From positions 27,787,286 to 27,851,285 of the forward strand of contig CM065695.1 in NCBI GenBank assembly GCA_017654935.2: a stretch of 64,000 nt of DNA, in the 5' to 3' direction. Shown in pieces: positions 35,501 through 45,759 of this stretch. The stretch comes from Phymorhynchus buccinoides (lineage: Eukaryota > Mollusca > Gastropoda > Neogastropoda > Raphitomidae). Position 1 is the stretch's first letter. Each line of letters opens with the position of its first letter. The notes beneath the pieces were generated by a model, which was not told the DNA's origin, did no database searches, and saw only the letters and a program-made list of their open reading frames with translations. The translations under genes were made by a program, and so were the position numbers.

Positions 35501-38105
35501 AGGTTAGTGTGGGGAAAGACAGGTGAGTGTGGGGAAAGACAGGTGAGTGTAGTGAAAGACAGGTGAGACTAATTCAAACTGTGTTTCAGTTGCACCGGTT
35601 TTAAATTAAATACCCTGTACCCCCTATTCTTTAAACCCTTTCAATGCCAGCCATTTTTCAGCCAAAATGTTCCATTAAATTTACCTGGGTGGAGAAAAGA
35701 TTTTGTCTGCAATACTGAGGATTCCTCTGTGACATGCATAGAATAGGGCCTATCCTTACCTCCCAAAATTAAGAACATAGGGTAATTGCATAACAGACCC
35801 TCATATGATGCCTTTCACTGACATGGGTGTTCAATCATTGTGGTGCCAAGAGGCGACAGTGGCGATGAAAGGGTTAACAATTGCGCCATTGTCAGTTGCG
35901 CTTTTTTCCATCATTAATAATTGTTGTACTGATTGTCATGATTATTGGGTTAAAGTGACACTGAGACCATTATTTTACTGAAGAAGAAAAAATAAAGAAA
36001 ACTACACAAACAAATGTTTCCAAAGTTTTTTGGGAGTGCCACAAAGGGCAATCTTTCACTGTTAGCTAAGTGGGGTTTATAAGAGAGAGAGTAAGCTTGC
36101 CATTGCTGACAGAATGCCTTCTTTTGCATGACGGCGAAAAATCAACTTAAAGCGTGCATTACATTCTCAGCTTTGCTTAACACTGGCCACATCATCATCA
36201 TCAGTAGGAAAGGCGAGTTCTGCCTCTCGAAGTTTTAATCAAATTATATCTTTGAATTCCTTCTTCTTCTTCTGAATTCGATGTTGTTGGCGGCGTCAGA
36301 CCTTAAGACCCGTCATCATGAAGAAGTCCACTGTCTTCTCCAGGTCGTGGCAGCTGCCCCAAAGCTGCACCTGTAGCTCTACTCCCCCTGGCCAGGTCTG
36401 GCGTCGTAGAGCATCATAGGTTCATGGATGCTCCTGCTTTCAGGATGTCCTGAAGTTAGGATTTTTTGGTATTGCCTGGAGCCGGCGTCGCCGAATTTGA
36501 GAAGATGGTTATAGAGGTCATGAAGTTTAACCAGAAAAAGTGCAACAAGAGCCTGTCAATTACATTGGAAACTGTTGTTTCCCTTCAGCTTACAGGGGGC
36601 ATTTCCTGCCTTGCAGGATTTTTAATTTCCCAGGAGCACCTATGTAGGTTGGGCAGTACTGTAGGATGTGTTGAAATTCCAATTTTCCATTTCTTTCTTT
36701 GTCAGGTGACACAGTGAGTGTGGATGACCAAGGGGTCTTCAAGATCGTGGGCCGAACGTCGGTGGACGTGATCAAGAGCGGCGGGTACAAGATCAGCGCC
36801 CTGGATGTGGAGCGCCACCTGCTGGCCCACCCCGCCATCGCCGACTGCGCTGTGGTGGGCCTACCCGACATCACCTGGGGACAGCGCGTCGCTGCCGTCG
36901 TGGTGCTGAAGCAGGTACGGTGTGTGCTGTGCTGTGGTTTAGTTTGCTGTGGTATTATTCTCTAAGTCACAGAGACTCATCTGTGTGAAATTCGGGCTGG
37001 GCAGTGTATTGACGCTAGTGCAGCAACACCTACTTTGGGAGGAGGGTGGGGGTCAGGGGTTTGTATTTAGGAATTGTCTTCTTCATGAACTTTAAATCCC
37101 TGCTTCAGGGACTCCAAAACATCAGAAACGAACAAGGCCTGAAATACATCAAGAAAGCCCTACATGTCAAATCAGTCCTCCATCACGCTCCAGTGGGTTC
37201 CATCTCACTGTGGGGTCACAGGCAACGACAAGGCTGACGCTCTGTCCAAAGCAGGCAGCAAAATGGAGCAGTTCAGCCATGCAGTGACCTACAGGGAAGC
37301 CAAAACCATCAAAGCCACAACCAGTACCAGTCCCAGTGGAAGAGAAGGCTCAGCAAAGACAGTGGTGTTGACCCGATCTACCAGCTCCAAAGACACACAG
37401 CAGACAATCCTCTTCCGGCTGAGGACTGGCCACTGCAATCTACTGGGCCACCTCAGCCGACTCTGACGAATGTCCATGTGGGACTGGATCCCAGAACACA
37501 TTCTCCAACACGGTTCTGCCCTTACGCCAGACCTGGCCGGGGAGAGTGGAGCTACAGCTCTGGAGCAGCCACCATGGCCTGGAGAGACTGCGAACTTCGT
37601 CGTGGCGACTGGTCTGAAAGTCAGACGCTTTTCCCAAACAGAATCGATCAATGATGAAATATTCAGGAAATTTGGCTATCAGTTTGGTTCATACCAGGAG
37701 CGGGTATCACCGTGCTCTTTTCAACTTTTCACTGCCCCGAGTTGTTTTACATGCGTAGACTACACATGGGTCAGACTGGCTTTAAGTTCCCGTTCAAATG
37801 ATTCTACGTTCAGTTCAATTTTTCTTGTCAAAACGGAAAGAAAGGGGGAGGCGGAGATTTGAACCCCCAGTCGATTCTCGCATAGAGCTGTCAGGTGAAT
37901 GCCTTAACCATCCTGCCCCCTTCTTTTTCAGGGGCAGCAACTGTCGCTGGAAGGGTTGAAGAAATGGGCGCGGGACGTCCTGCCTCCCTACCAGGTGCCC
38001 ACAGTGCTGCACTGCCTCCACGCCATGCCCCGCAACGCCATGGGCAAGGTCAACAAGAAGGAGCTGGTGGCGGACCTGTTTGCCGACCATGCTGAACGAA
38101 GTTGA
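29524..38105 (+). CDS. ACSF3: acyl-CoA synthetase family member 3, mitochondrial malonyl-CoA synthetase
   Basis: This enzyme activates malonate (and methylmalonate) to the CoA thioester in mitochondria, supplying malonyl-CoA for mitochondrial fatty-acid synthesis. Exons: 29524..30420, 31464..31655, 32581..32759, 33519..33664, 34505..34624, 35285..35401, 36706..36914, 37932..38105. All use GT-AG and the phases agree, giving 677 codons plus TGA (human about 576). Motifs: P-loop [11 protein letters not shown] (about 290-300, split by intron 1), LPLHHVHG (331-338), VSGSAALP (426-433), ERYGMTEIG (450-458), [14 protein letters not shown] (566-579) and C-terminal AMGK with the likely catalytic Lys659. 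The Arg before VSGSAALP and the His-rich LPLHHVHG fit the malonate-binding sites known in MatB-type enzymes. The first 80 residues are basic and acid-poor, as in a mitochondrial presequence. A second Met at about residue 24 could be the start. AG at 29512-29513 suggests an upstream 5'-UTR exon. Confidence 0.95.
30866..30955. repeat. (TATGG)n tract in ACSF3 intron 1
   Basis: Imperfect TATGG/CATGG pentamer repeats. Confidence 0.85.
30990..31394. mobile_element. MITE with AATAGGGCATTTGCC ends, copy 1, in ACSF3 intron 1
   Basis: Starts AATAGGGCATTTGCCACGAG and ends CGGCAAATGCTCCTATT. A shorter copy with the same internal text (AAGTTACGCTTGACC or AAGTTACGCTGACC, CTAATTCAACTCTCTAAAT) is at 46009..46161. 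The extra 250 bp here indicates an insertion within this copy. Confidence 0.7.
31380..31460 (-). mobile_element. antisense SINE 3' fragment at the acceptor of ACSF3 exon 2
   Basis: GAGTGTGTCACTGCTAGTGC, then GCGCCATCC and a T-rich stretch, reads in reverse like the SINE 3' body at 62620-62670 (GGGTGGCGCG, CTGCGACGCGCTCTCC). The T-rich end runs into the splice acceptor at 31463. Confidence 0.5.
31681..31981. mobile_element. piggyBac-like MITE, copy 2, in ACSF3 intron 2
   Basis: CCCCTTCATTGCCGAGCC at the left and GGGCAGTGAAGAGG at the right, flanked by TTAA at 31677-31680 and 31982-31985. It also carries internal repeats of the kind GACGGRWATWTCCGTGACGGGGCAGT. A poly-C run follows at 32000-32012. 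Confidence 0.7.
33735..33860 (-). mobile_element. antisense SINE 3' fragment with long poly-T, ACSF3 intron 4
   Basis: GTCTCTGTGAAATTTAGGCT, then GAGAGTGTGTCGCTGCA and TGCCACCC, then about 28 T and a G-rich end. Reversed, this is the 3' body of the SINE at 62346..62738. Confidence 0.6.
34065..34200. mobile_element. hAT-like MITE fragment, ACSF3 intron 4
   Basis: AAATTATAAGGCCGGGGGGT, a TGCATCCCCCA segment, ACTATAATATTAGGCAT and GCACAGGGGTCTCCGTCTGG match the interior of the elements at 5110-5350 and 8930-9345. Confidence 0.5.
35402..35563. repeat. ACSF3: 20-bp minisatellite of repeated 5' splice sites, ACSF3 intron 6
   Basis: Directly after exon 6, the unit GTGAGTGTGGGGAAAGACAG is repeated about eight times with small variants. 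Each unit ends ACAG and the next starts GTGAGT, so nearly every junction copies the real exon-intron boundary (AAGACAG|GTGAGT). The unit is 20 nt, so use of the next donor would shift the frame, while adding three units (60 nt) would keep it but includes an in-frame TGA in the third. Confidence 0.95.
35635..35873. mobile_element. piggyBac-like MITE, copy 3, in ACSF3 intron 6
   Basis: ACCCTTTCAATGCCAGCC at the left and GGCGATGAAAGGG at the right, flanked by TTAA (35631-35634 and 35874-35877). The interior resembles the elements at 13879..14112 and 40030..40265. Confidence 0.75.
36280..36410 (-). pseudogene. antisense 3' end of the Jockey/I-like LINE, ACSF3 intron 6
   Basis: The reverse complement (CAGACCTGGCCAGG, GGAGTAGAGCTACAG, TGGAGAAGACAGTGGACTTC, ending near TTAAGGTCTGACGCCG) parallels the + strand sequence at 37530-37625. 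The two are therefore opposite-facing copies of one LINE end. Confidence 0.55.
36965..37050 (-). mobile_element. antisense SINE 3' fragment, ACSF3 intron 7
   Basis: CACAGAGACTCATCTGTGTG, GAAATTCGGGCTGGG, then TTGACGCTAGTGCAGCAACACC reads in reverse like the SINE 3' body. Confidence 0.5.
37090..37630 (+). pseudogene. Jockey/I-like LINE RNase H domain fragment in ACSF3 intron 7
   Basis: With frameshifts the + strand reads [17 protein letters not shown], then [20 protein letters not shown], then SYREAK-like [10 protein letters not shown] and [26 protein letters not shown] is the C-terminal signature of RNase H in I/Jockey-type LINEs, holding the late catalytic His and Asp. The frame is broken both before it and after the RTGH motif. 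It is sense-oriented relative to ACSF3 but not part of its coding sequence. Confidence 0.75.
37760..37921 (-). mobile_element. antisense tRNA-derived SINE next to ACSF3 exon 8
   Basis: Reversed, it reads GGATGGTTAAGGCATTCACC (A box), GGGGGTTCAAATC (B box), CCCCCTTTCTTTCC and ACTTAAAGCCAGTCTGACCC, matching the SINE at 2775..2990. Its tRNA-like head ends only about 10 bp before the splice acceptor of exon 8. Confidence 0.65.
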
Positions 38106-39005
38106 TGAAGCAATGCAGAAGCTAGTTACACGGTTTCATTGATTTTTTAAAGATGAGTTTTTTTTCAAACAGTTTACAATTGCGCAAAAGAGGACAGTGC
38201 TTATGAAGAAACAAATGTTACAAAAAAGATTGATGTGTATCATATTTAGGCATGCTGCTCTAATACCAACAAAAATGTACACCCTTCATAGGAAAAAGAA
38301 TGTGGCTAAACCATGGTTTCATTGATTTTTGTTTGTTTGTTTCTGATTGCCATAAGAGTGGTAAGAGTGATTTTTCTTTGTTTGTTTCTGATTGCCATAA
38401 GAGTGGTAAGAGTGATTTTTGTTTGTTTGTTTCTGATTGCCATAAGAGTGGTAAGAGTGATTTTTGTTTGTTTGTTTCTGATTGCCATAAGAGTGGTAAG
38501 AGTGATGTTTGTTTCTTTCTGATTGCCATAGGTATTAAGAGTGGTTTTGTGGTTGCTGTTGTTGCTATGTACTAGATAATTCAGCAGGCTGCCAGTATAC
38601 CGTGGACTGTTTGGAGATTTTGTAAGTGATCACGATACAGATAATATAATCAAACCATTAATTATGCTGTGATGTCGGGTTGATGCGGTGAGCAAGCCTT
38701 TGGGGTTTGTGTGTGCAATCCAGAGGGGATAGGGGTTTTTTTAGGTACAAATTTTGAGGAGAGTTTGACTGATGTCATCCAAAGAATATTCTATGAAACT
38801 GTAAAGTGAATATGGATTGTCATTTCGAACTCTCTCTCTCCCTCCCTCCCTCCCTCCCCCCCCCCTCTCTCTTTCTCTTTGTGCATGATTGTTGTAAATG
38901 TTAACAATTTTTGGTGGATCTTTTTTAAGCAGCTTCAGAAGATAAATACTTTAGAATTTAGAATACAGTGTACCTGCTATCTACAATAATTGTAGTTACG
39001 TAACT
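38106..39005 (+). other. ACSF3: probable ACSF3 3' untranslated region
   Basis: Begins directly after the stop codon and is AT-rich. No canonical AATAAA followed by a GT-rich element was confidently found, so the cleavage site is unknown. It contains a 45-bp tandem repeat and, at 38830-38880, a CT-rich tract. Confidence 0.45.
38324..38530. repeat. 45-bp tandem repeat, about four and a half units
   Basis: Unit: GATTTTTGTTTGTTTGTTTC, then TGATTGCCATAAGAGTGGTA, then AGAGT. The last unit is degenerate. The period is divisible by three, which keeps several frames open without coding meaning. Confidence 0.92.
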
Positions 39006-39009
39006 TTTT

Positions 39010-39115
39010 TTATATACTATGTTCATCAATCAATCAATCAATCAATCAATCATCATTTATTGTCCCCATTTTAAAAACAAGAAAATGTCTCGCAGTCGAT
39101 CAATTTAACTTAGAA
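39010..39115 (-). mobile_element. antisense (ATTG)n-tailed retroelement 3' end
   Basis: ATCAATCAATCAATCAATC followed by ATTTATTGTCCCCATTTT and TGTCTCGCAGTCGATCAAT. The reverse complement matches the sense copy at 45860-45972 (GACTGCGAGACAAATGTCC, AAATGGGGACAATAAAT, GATTGATTGAT). Confidence 0.7.
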
Positions 39116-39309
39116 ATCATAATATTCAAAATTACATTATTTTTCACCGTGTTATTGTTCGCTCTCCCTGTGACAGCACAGCCATACCCCAGCAATAATA
39201 TGACTTACTATCACTGTGTTACCATGGAGAAAGAGAGAAAATAAGAACAAGTATTGAGACCACAAGCAATCAGAAAGTTATGTTGTTGTTGTTTTTTTCT
39301 CTCTCCTCC

Positions 39310-39576
39310 TGGTGGTGTTTGTTGTCGTGCGTCACAAATTCTTACATGCCAGATCCCTCGTTACCGCACCAAGACCCTTGGCAAACGCTCCTTCTCTTTC
39401 CAGGCCCCCTCTTCTTGGAATAGACTCCCTTTACCTCTCCGTTCTGCCAACTCCATTTCTTCATGTAAGTTTTCTCTCAAAACTACTCTTTTCAAATCAT
39501 AGCCTGCTATATTTCTTTTCAAAGTACTGTGCCCCTTCTATCCGTGTGTGTTTGTGTGCATGCGTGTTGTTTGTGC

Positions 39577-39634
<58 letters not shown>

Positions 39635-39985
39635 CTGGTGCGTTCGTGTGTGTGTTTGTGTGTGTGTGTTTGTTTACAGGCATGGGAATTGTCCGCAAAT
39701 TCCAGTGGGAACAAAATTGAAATTGTTACTAAATACTTCATTTTTGTTACTAAATACTTCAATTGGGGGGCTTTTCAGAGTTTTTTGTCTCTGACAATTC
39801 CCATGCCTGGTTTAGTGCGTGCATGTGTCTGTGTTTAGTGCGTGTGTGTGCGTGCGCGCGCGTGTGTATAATATATTTTTGACGTTTCTTTATTTATATT
39901 GCTTGCTTGTTTATTCATTTATTATTGTAAGCTCTTAGGGCTTTTTTAAGATTAGGCGCTATAAATGCTAATTATTATTATTATT
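39310..39985 (+). pseudogene. CR1/L2-like LINE 3' end with (TTA)n tail
   Basis: The frame ending at the stop at 39500-39502 reads KRSFSFQAPSSWNRLPLPLR then SCKFSLKTTLFKS, the familiar RSF-Y-AP--WN-LP--LR---S---FK--LKT-LF C-terminus of CR1/L2 proteins. After the stop come CG- and TG-rich microsatellite tracts (39540-39690 and 39815-39865). Then GGCGCTATAAATGCTAATTA and (TTA)n at 39955-39985 form the usual 3' tail. The element is heavily 5'-truncated. Confidence 0.78.
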
Positions 39986-40029
39986 ATATATGCATACTTG
40001 CATGTACAGTGTTAATATACTGTTATTAA

Positions 40030-40265
40030 CCCTTTCAGCCAAGCCACAAATGTCCATTCAATATTACCTGGGTAGAGAACAAAATCCATCTGTAGTATTG
40101 GGGATTCTTCTGTGACAAATTAAAATAACGTTTATCCTTACTTACTGTTTTATCCAAAGACAATAGGGTCTTTGGATGATTAATAGACCCCAACTTGATG
40201 CCTTTTAATGACATAGGTCTTAAATCACTGTGGTGCTAAAATGCGACTTTGGCTGTGAAAGGGTT
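40030..40265. mobile_element. piggyBac-like MITE, copy 4
   Basis: CCCTTTCAGCCAAGCC at the left and GGCTGTGAAAGGG at the right. TTAA lies at 40026-40029 and, after two extra T, at 40266-40269. It is inverted relative to copy 1: GGTGCTAAAATGCGACTTTG here is the complement of that copy's left part. Confidence 0.78.
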
Positions 40266-40957
40266 TTAATCAGATAAATATGTGTACGCTTATTAAGGAG
40301 AGATGTGTAACCCCCCCACCCCCCTCTCCCCGAGAAATATGTATTCTTGCACCCTTTGGACATGTTTAAAGTATTTCGAAAGTTTTGAGTTTTTTTGCTA
40401 TGAATTACTGGTGCTAAATCACCATGAGCTATATGGATATGTTTGGGGGGTTTTCCAGTTTAGGATACAAAGATTAAGGATATTGTATGATGTGGAAGCA
40501 TTTGTTTGTACATGTATGTACATACATGTATCTGTGTCTATATCAGCGAAATAGATTTTAATAATGGATTGCACATTTGCTGCCTTTATGTATGTTAACA
40601 TTGACACTGCTCAATGATTTTTTTTAACCTCATTTTTTATGGACAACCCTTCCACATCGTGTGATTTAATGGTCAGTATTATAATTAATTAAAATATGGT
40701 ACTTTTAGCTAGTACATGTATATCTGACAGATACATTTGATTTCTTTTATTAGTAGTAGTAGTATTTATTGATAGATGATCATGGGCTTTTAGGTTGATA
40801 TTGTTGGGTCTGATTTCCATTTCCATGTATTTTATTTTTTTTTAAATGGAAATGTATTTTCCTCTTCAACAATCGGAAAAAAAAGGGGTTTTTTGCTGGA
40901 AAGCGAAATGGTGAATATATTTTTTATCTAAATCACCTGTCGGCTGTACTGCTTCCA

Positions 40958-41272
<315 letters not shown>

Positions 41273-41295
41273 TTGAGTATTGCACCCTTTGTTAA

Positions 41296-41739
41296 CCTTT
41301 ACCAGATCATGCTTTTGACTACACTGACAAGATGGCGGGGGTCTTCCACGACCCCCTACTCAGCAAAGAGCGAATTCCTAGGTGTTTATCCCTGTCCGGA
41401 TGGCGGGGGTCTCCCACGACCCCTACTTGTCAATGAGTCACCATGTGTTTATCCCTGTCCGGATGGCGGGGGTCTCCCACGACCCCTACTCAATGCACTG
41501 CAGTGCTCTTTAAAGTAGGGGTCGTGGGAGACTTCCGTCATCCGGACAGGTATATCAAAATTATGCGTCATATTACGTCATTTATATTTTATACACATTA
41601 ATGACATTTAACACACTTAAAGCCATTTACGTTTTTGACAAAGTCATGAAATTTCATGAAGATTGCTTAAATAGTTTTAGAGATATAACATGTTTTGTGT
41701 GTCAAGGGGTCGTGGGCGACCCCAGAAGTCCGGTAAAGG
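41296..41739. mobile_element. piggyBac-like MITE with CCTTTACC ends and an internal hairpin
   Basis: CCTTTACC at the left and GGTAAAGG at the right, flanked by TTAA (41292-41295 and 41740-41743). The interior has three direct copies of GATGGCGGGGGTCT-CCACGACCCC and one inverted copy. Confidence 0.75.
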
Positions 41740-41879
41740 TTAAAGACTAAGGTACGTCATTGACACCTGAGGTCTTTTTTACAGAAATATTCTACAGTAT
41801 TCTTTATTATGTCACAAAGTGGATTAAGTTCTTAGCAAATTTGACTAAAGAGTCGATTGGCCTTTATTTCAAGCATTCA

Positions 41880-42130
41880 AGAAAATGTAGACCAAGTTTG
41901 CGACTTTTTGTTTTATTGCAGCGGGTGTATCATGGTGAAAATGATGTTTTACGTCCTCTCGGTCATAGACACATATGGGACATTTGTAAATACAAAGATA
42001 GTGGGAACAATACTGGCTGCAATGCCCGGAGGCAGTGCAACACCAGTAAAGTCCCGAGTTTTTAACAATATAGATAGGTGTAGCGGTAACCACGCCTCGG
42101 TTAAACCTCATCGGCTATGGTACCGCCACA
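41880..42130. repeat. interspersed repeat of the TTTTACGTCCTCTCGG / ACATATGGGACAT family
   Basis: ATGTTTTACGTCCTCTCGG, then CACATATGGGACATTTGTAA and CAATGCCCGGAGGCAGTGCA. Related pieces lie at 44255-44310, 44625-44735, 61335-61480 and, inverted, at 29115-29160 and 62125-62235. Confidence 0.7.
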
Positions 42131-42489
42131 TGATGTACAATAACCACTACCAATAATAGATTGGAGTGATTGGGTGTATCATGGTCGGAAATTGGCCAAG
42201 TTTATAGACATATGAGCCAAATGTGTGTAAGGACATTTAAATGTCTTGCTTTTTCATCGTGCCACACAGTGACAAATACCCTTTATGAAGAATTGCTTGG
42301 TGTCCTCAGTACAAGTGACAGTGTGTCAAAAGATGGAAATGACAAACCAAATTATCGTCACGACTTATTGATAAGTATGACCAACAGTCATCTCAAATAT
42401 CAACCACTTTAATATTACATATTATCTGTGTATGAAGCAGAGAACATTTCTGGTTTAAAGTATTTTTCCCGGACAAATAAAAACAAAAA

Positions 42490-42850
42490 ATTAGCCACAG
42501 GCAAATAGATGACGGTCTGCTTACAGACAGAAAGGCTGCAAATGGGCAGACAGAAACTTAGCCACAGGCAAACAGAAAATTAGCCACAGGCAGACAGAAA
42601 ATCAGCCACGGGCAAACAGATAATTGGCCGCTTACAGACAGAAATTCAGCCACGGGCAAACAGATTGGCCACTTACAGACAGAAAATCAGCCATGAGCAA
42701 ACAGATGATTGGCCGCTTACAGACAGAAAATCAGCCACGGGCAAACAGATGATCGGCCGCTTACAGACAGAAATCAGCCACGGGCAAACAGATGATCGGC
42801 CGCTTACAGACAGAAAATCTGCTACTGGCAAACAGAAAATAAGCCTCTCA
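42490..42850. repeat. degenerate minisatellite of about 44 bp
   Basis: Units run GCCACGGGCAAACAGATGAT, CGGCCGCTTACAGACAGAAA, ATCA. They are shorter and more varied at the left edge (about 18-21 bp half units) and more regular toward the right. Confidence 0.85.
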
Positions 42851-43364
42851 TAAAAAGGAGATTTGCCACAGCCTATGTGAACGCAGCCTAGGTATTTGCA
42901 GTAGCTAGCCTATTCTCGTATCTAAATCATTCCCCCATTTTTACCATGGGAAAAAGGCATACGTGTGTTTCATTCACACCAAGGGCTAGTGCTACAAGCT
43001 TATGACAGCACCAGAACATGCCAGGGGGGGGGGGGGGGGTGCTTTGAAGGCAAGTCATATTAGTAATTACATTAGCATAGGTTTATACTAGGACACAGGC
43101 TAGCATCATTATCTCAAAGCAAACTTTGACAGCTGCATTCCTATACTAGCTTCAAAGGGAAGGATGCAAGAAGCAAGAATATCAAGCATGTCACAAATCA
43201 TCCACATACAGAAATCTGCTACAGGTGGACAGAACCTGCCACAGTTAGACAGATAGTGACGCACGCAGACAGAAAATGACCACAGGCACACAGAAAATCT
43301 ATGAGTTAAATTATTTTATGAGAAAGGAAATAAACAAAAGCAAAATAGTATCGACCATTCAATC

Positions 43365-43466
43365 ATAATCATATAAAAACATCGCATACTTCTACCATAT
43401 GAGAGTGTGTGTGTGAAAGAGAGAGAGGCAGAGAACGAAAATGACATGTCCATAGGCGTGCCGTGC

Positions 43467-43507
<41 letters not shown>

Positions 43508-43800
43508 AAATAAATAAAAACTGAAATGGTTACAAAATATCCACGTAGAGGTAACAAGACAAATAAAACTAAAAACCGTGAAACAAAATCCCCTAGGTAA
43601 AAACAAAACTACTCATGATAACAAAAACCACACGAGAAACTTAAAACAAAACTCCAAAAACAAAGAAAGAAAAAGGGCAAACACTGACAGTCGATCTAAC
43701 CTACATGCTGACTTACCTCAGTTCTGCAGATGGTATTCCCCTTGTAAAATATATGTAAATACTTTCCCCTTTTTATAAAAGAACATCAGGGCAAGAGTTT
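43365..43800. repeat. duplicated segment, copy A
   Basis: Matches 44165..44600 nearly base for base over ATAAAAACATCGCATACTTC, the GA microsatellite, TTACAAAATATCCACGTAGA, and ACCGTGAAACAAAATCCCCT. A third, partial copy after the GA tract is at about 61100..61310. Confidence 0.85.
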
Positions 43801-44164
43801 CTTCCCCTGATATAATAATAAATGTTATTTGTAAAAAGATGCTTTTCAATATAAATATCATCTTACCTAAATATTTAATGTTAATACAAAACAAATATTT
43901 GTAAATACATCCTTTAAAATAAATAAGGCCAATTGTGATTTCTATGAATAAAATAAAAGTTTAAAATTTTAACTTTGTAGTACCTGAATTTTAATACAAT
44001 TGGGAAACAGTGAAACAAAATCCACTAGGGAAAATCAAAATTTCTTAACCACAACTTTATATATAAGTAATGACTCATATGTTCTTTTAAAGAGCTGGAG
44101 GACGTAAAGCATAACCGACAAAATTTCTTATGATACAAAAACACGAAAAACAACACAATACTAC

Positions 44165-44363
44165 AAAATACATCCTTTAAAATAATCATATAAAAACATC
44201 GCATACTTCTACCATAAGAGAGTGTGTGTGTAAAAGAGAGAGAGGCAGAGAACGAAAATACACATGTCCCATATGTGCCTTCCCGGGTCGAGAGGACGTA
44301 AAACACCAAAATTCATTCATTCATTCAGAGAACGAAAATGACATGTCCATAGGCGTGCCGTGC

Positions 44364-44398
<35 letters not shown>

Positions 44399-44600
44399 TA
44401 AAATAAATAAAAACTGAAATGGTTACAAAATATCCACGTAGAGGTAACAAGACAAATAAAACTTAAAAACCGTGAAACAAAATCCCCTAGGTAAAAACAA
44501 AACTACTCATGATAACAATTCTGCAGATGGTATTTCCTTTTTATAAAAGAACACCAGGGCAAGAGTAGTGTCTTTTGCAACAGGCGAATCTGGAATGCAA
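44165..44600. repeat. duplicated segment, copy B
   Basis: Direct copy of 43365..43800, about 800 bp away. It has an inserted piece at 44255-44325 with ACATGTCCCATATGTGCC and GAGAGGACGTAAAACACC, ending (ATTC)n. Confidence 0.85.
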
Positions 44601-44756
44601 GTAAAGATGCACAAGTGAAAATCAATGTTTTACGTCCTTTCGGCCGAAGGGATGTATACAATATATATGAATAAATTTAGGTTTTACGTCCTCTCGACCT
44701 GGGATGGGACATAGGGATGTATACAAGGCAGGACAGAGCGAAATTATATTTCCAGC

Positions 44757-45075
44757 TACCACGCGGACCGAGAAAGGCTGAAATCAGGGGAAGTGGTGGA
44801 TCGAGAAAGACGCTGAAATCAGGGGAAGTGGCGGACCGAGAAAGACGCTGAAATCAGGGGAAGTGGTGGATCGAGAAAGACTGAAATCAGGGGAAGTGGC
44901 GGACCGAGAAAGACTGAAATCAGGGGAAGTGGCGGACCGAGAAAGACTGAAATCAGGGGAAGTGGTGGATCGAGAAAGACTGAAATCAGGGGAAGTGGCG
45001 GACCGAGAAAGACACTCAATGAAATCAGCGGAAGTGGCGGACCGAGAAAGACTGAAATCAGGGGAAGTGGGGGCA
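44757..45075. repeat. 33-36-bp minisatellite, about nine units
   Basis: The unit is GAAATCAGGGGAAGTGGCGG followed by ACCGAGAAAGACT (33 bp), with GACGCT variants of 35-36 bp and a GATCGAG variant. The array is followed by TG- and CG-rich microsatellites to 45240. Confidence 0.92.
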
Positions 45076-45604
45076 AGCGTGTGTGTGTGTGCCTGCGCGC
45101 GCGCGCGCGTGTGTGTATATGTGTGTGTACGTGTGTGTGTTTACTTGTTTGTTTGCGTGTGTGTCTGTGTGTGTGCGCATGTGTGTAGGTAAGTGTGTGT
45201 ATGTGTGCACGCGCATGTGAGTGTGTGTGTGTGTGAGAAGAGAGAGAGAGACGGATGGAAGAAATTTACAAGTCACGGTGTGCTTGGCAATGATTATAAT
45301 GATTGGATATTTTACACATACTGTATATGTTTTAATGTTGCAACAACATATTTATGCTTTATTTCATTATTTAATATTGTTGTTTTTCCCTCAAATATCC
45401 AATTTTGTAAATGTGTGTGTGTGTGTGTGCGTGTGTGCGCGCGCGCGTGTGTGTATGAGTGTGTGTGCGTCCGCGTGTGTGTGTGCTTGGGTGTATCTGT
45501 GTGTTCTAATTTAAATTGAATTGTTTTTCATGTTTTACAAATTTGTCTTTAGGTTTAAACTGTAAACAATGTTGGTTCTTTGATTGGCTGTTAGGTGGAC
45601 GGTG

Positions 45605-45606
<2 letters not shown>

Positions 45607-45643
<37 letters not shown>
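45607..45643. repeat. poly-G run of about 35 bases
   Basis: Uninterrupted G tract next to TG-rich DNA. Confidence 0.95.
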
Positions 45644-45759
45644 AAAATGTAAAAGAAAATGTGTGTGTGTGTATGCGGTGTGTGTGTGTGTGTATGCGGT
45701 GTGTGTGTGTGTGTTTACTTGTTGGGGTGTCTTTGCGTGTAGGCAATTTTCACTCTTTC

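Noticed and set aside
42490..42850. Regularly spaced repeats resembling a CRISPR array
   Set aside because: The units have no unique spacers, they grade in length, and the genome is eukaryotic. It is a minisatellite.
44819..45192. Frames of about 85-110 codons on both strands
   Set aside because: Produced by the 33-bp minisatellite; no independent evidence.
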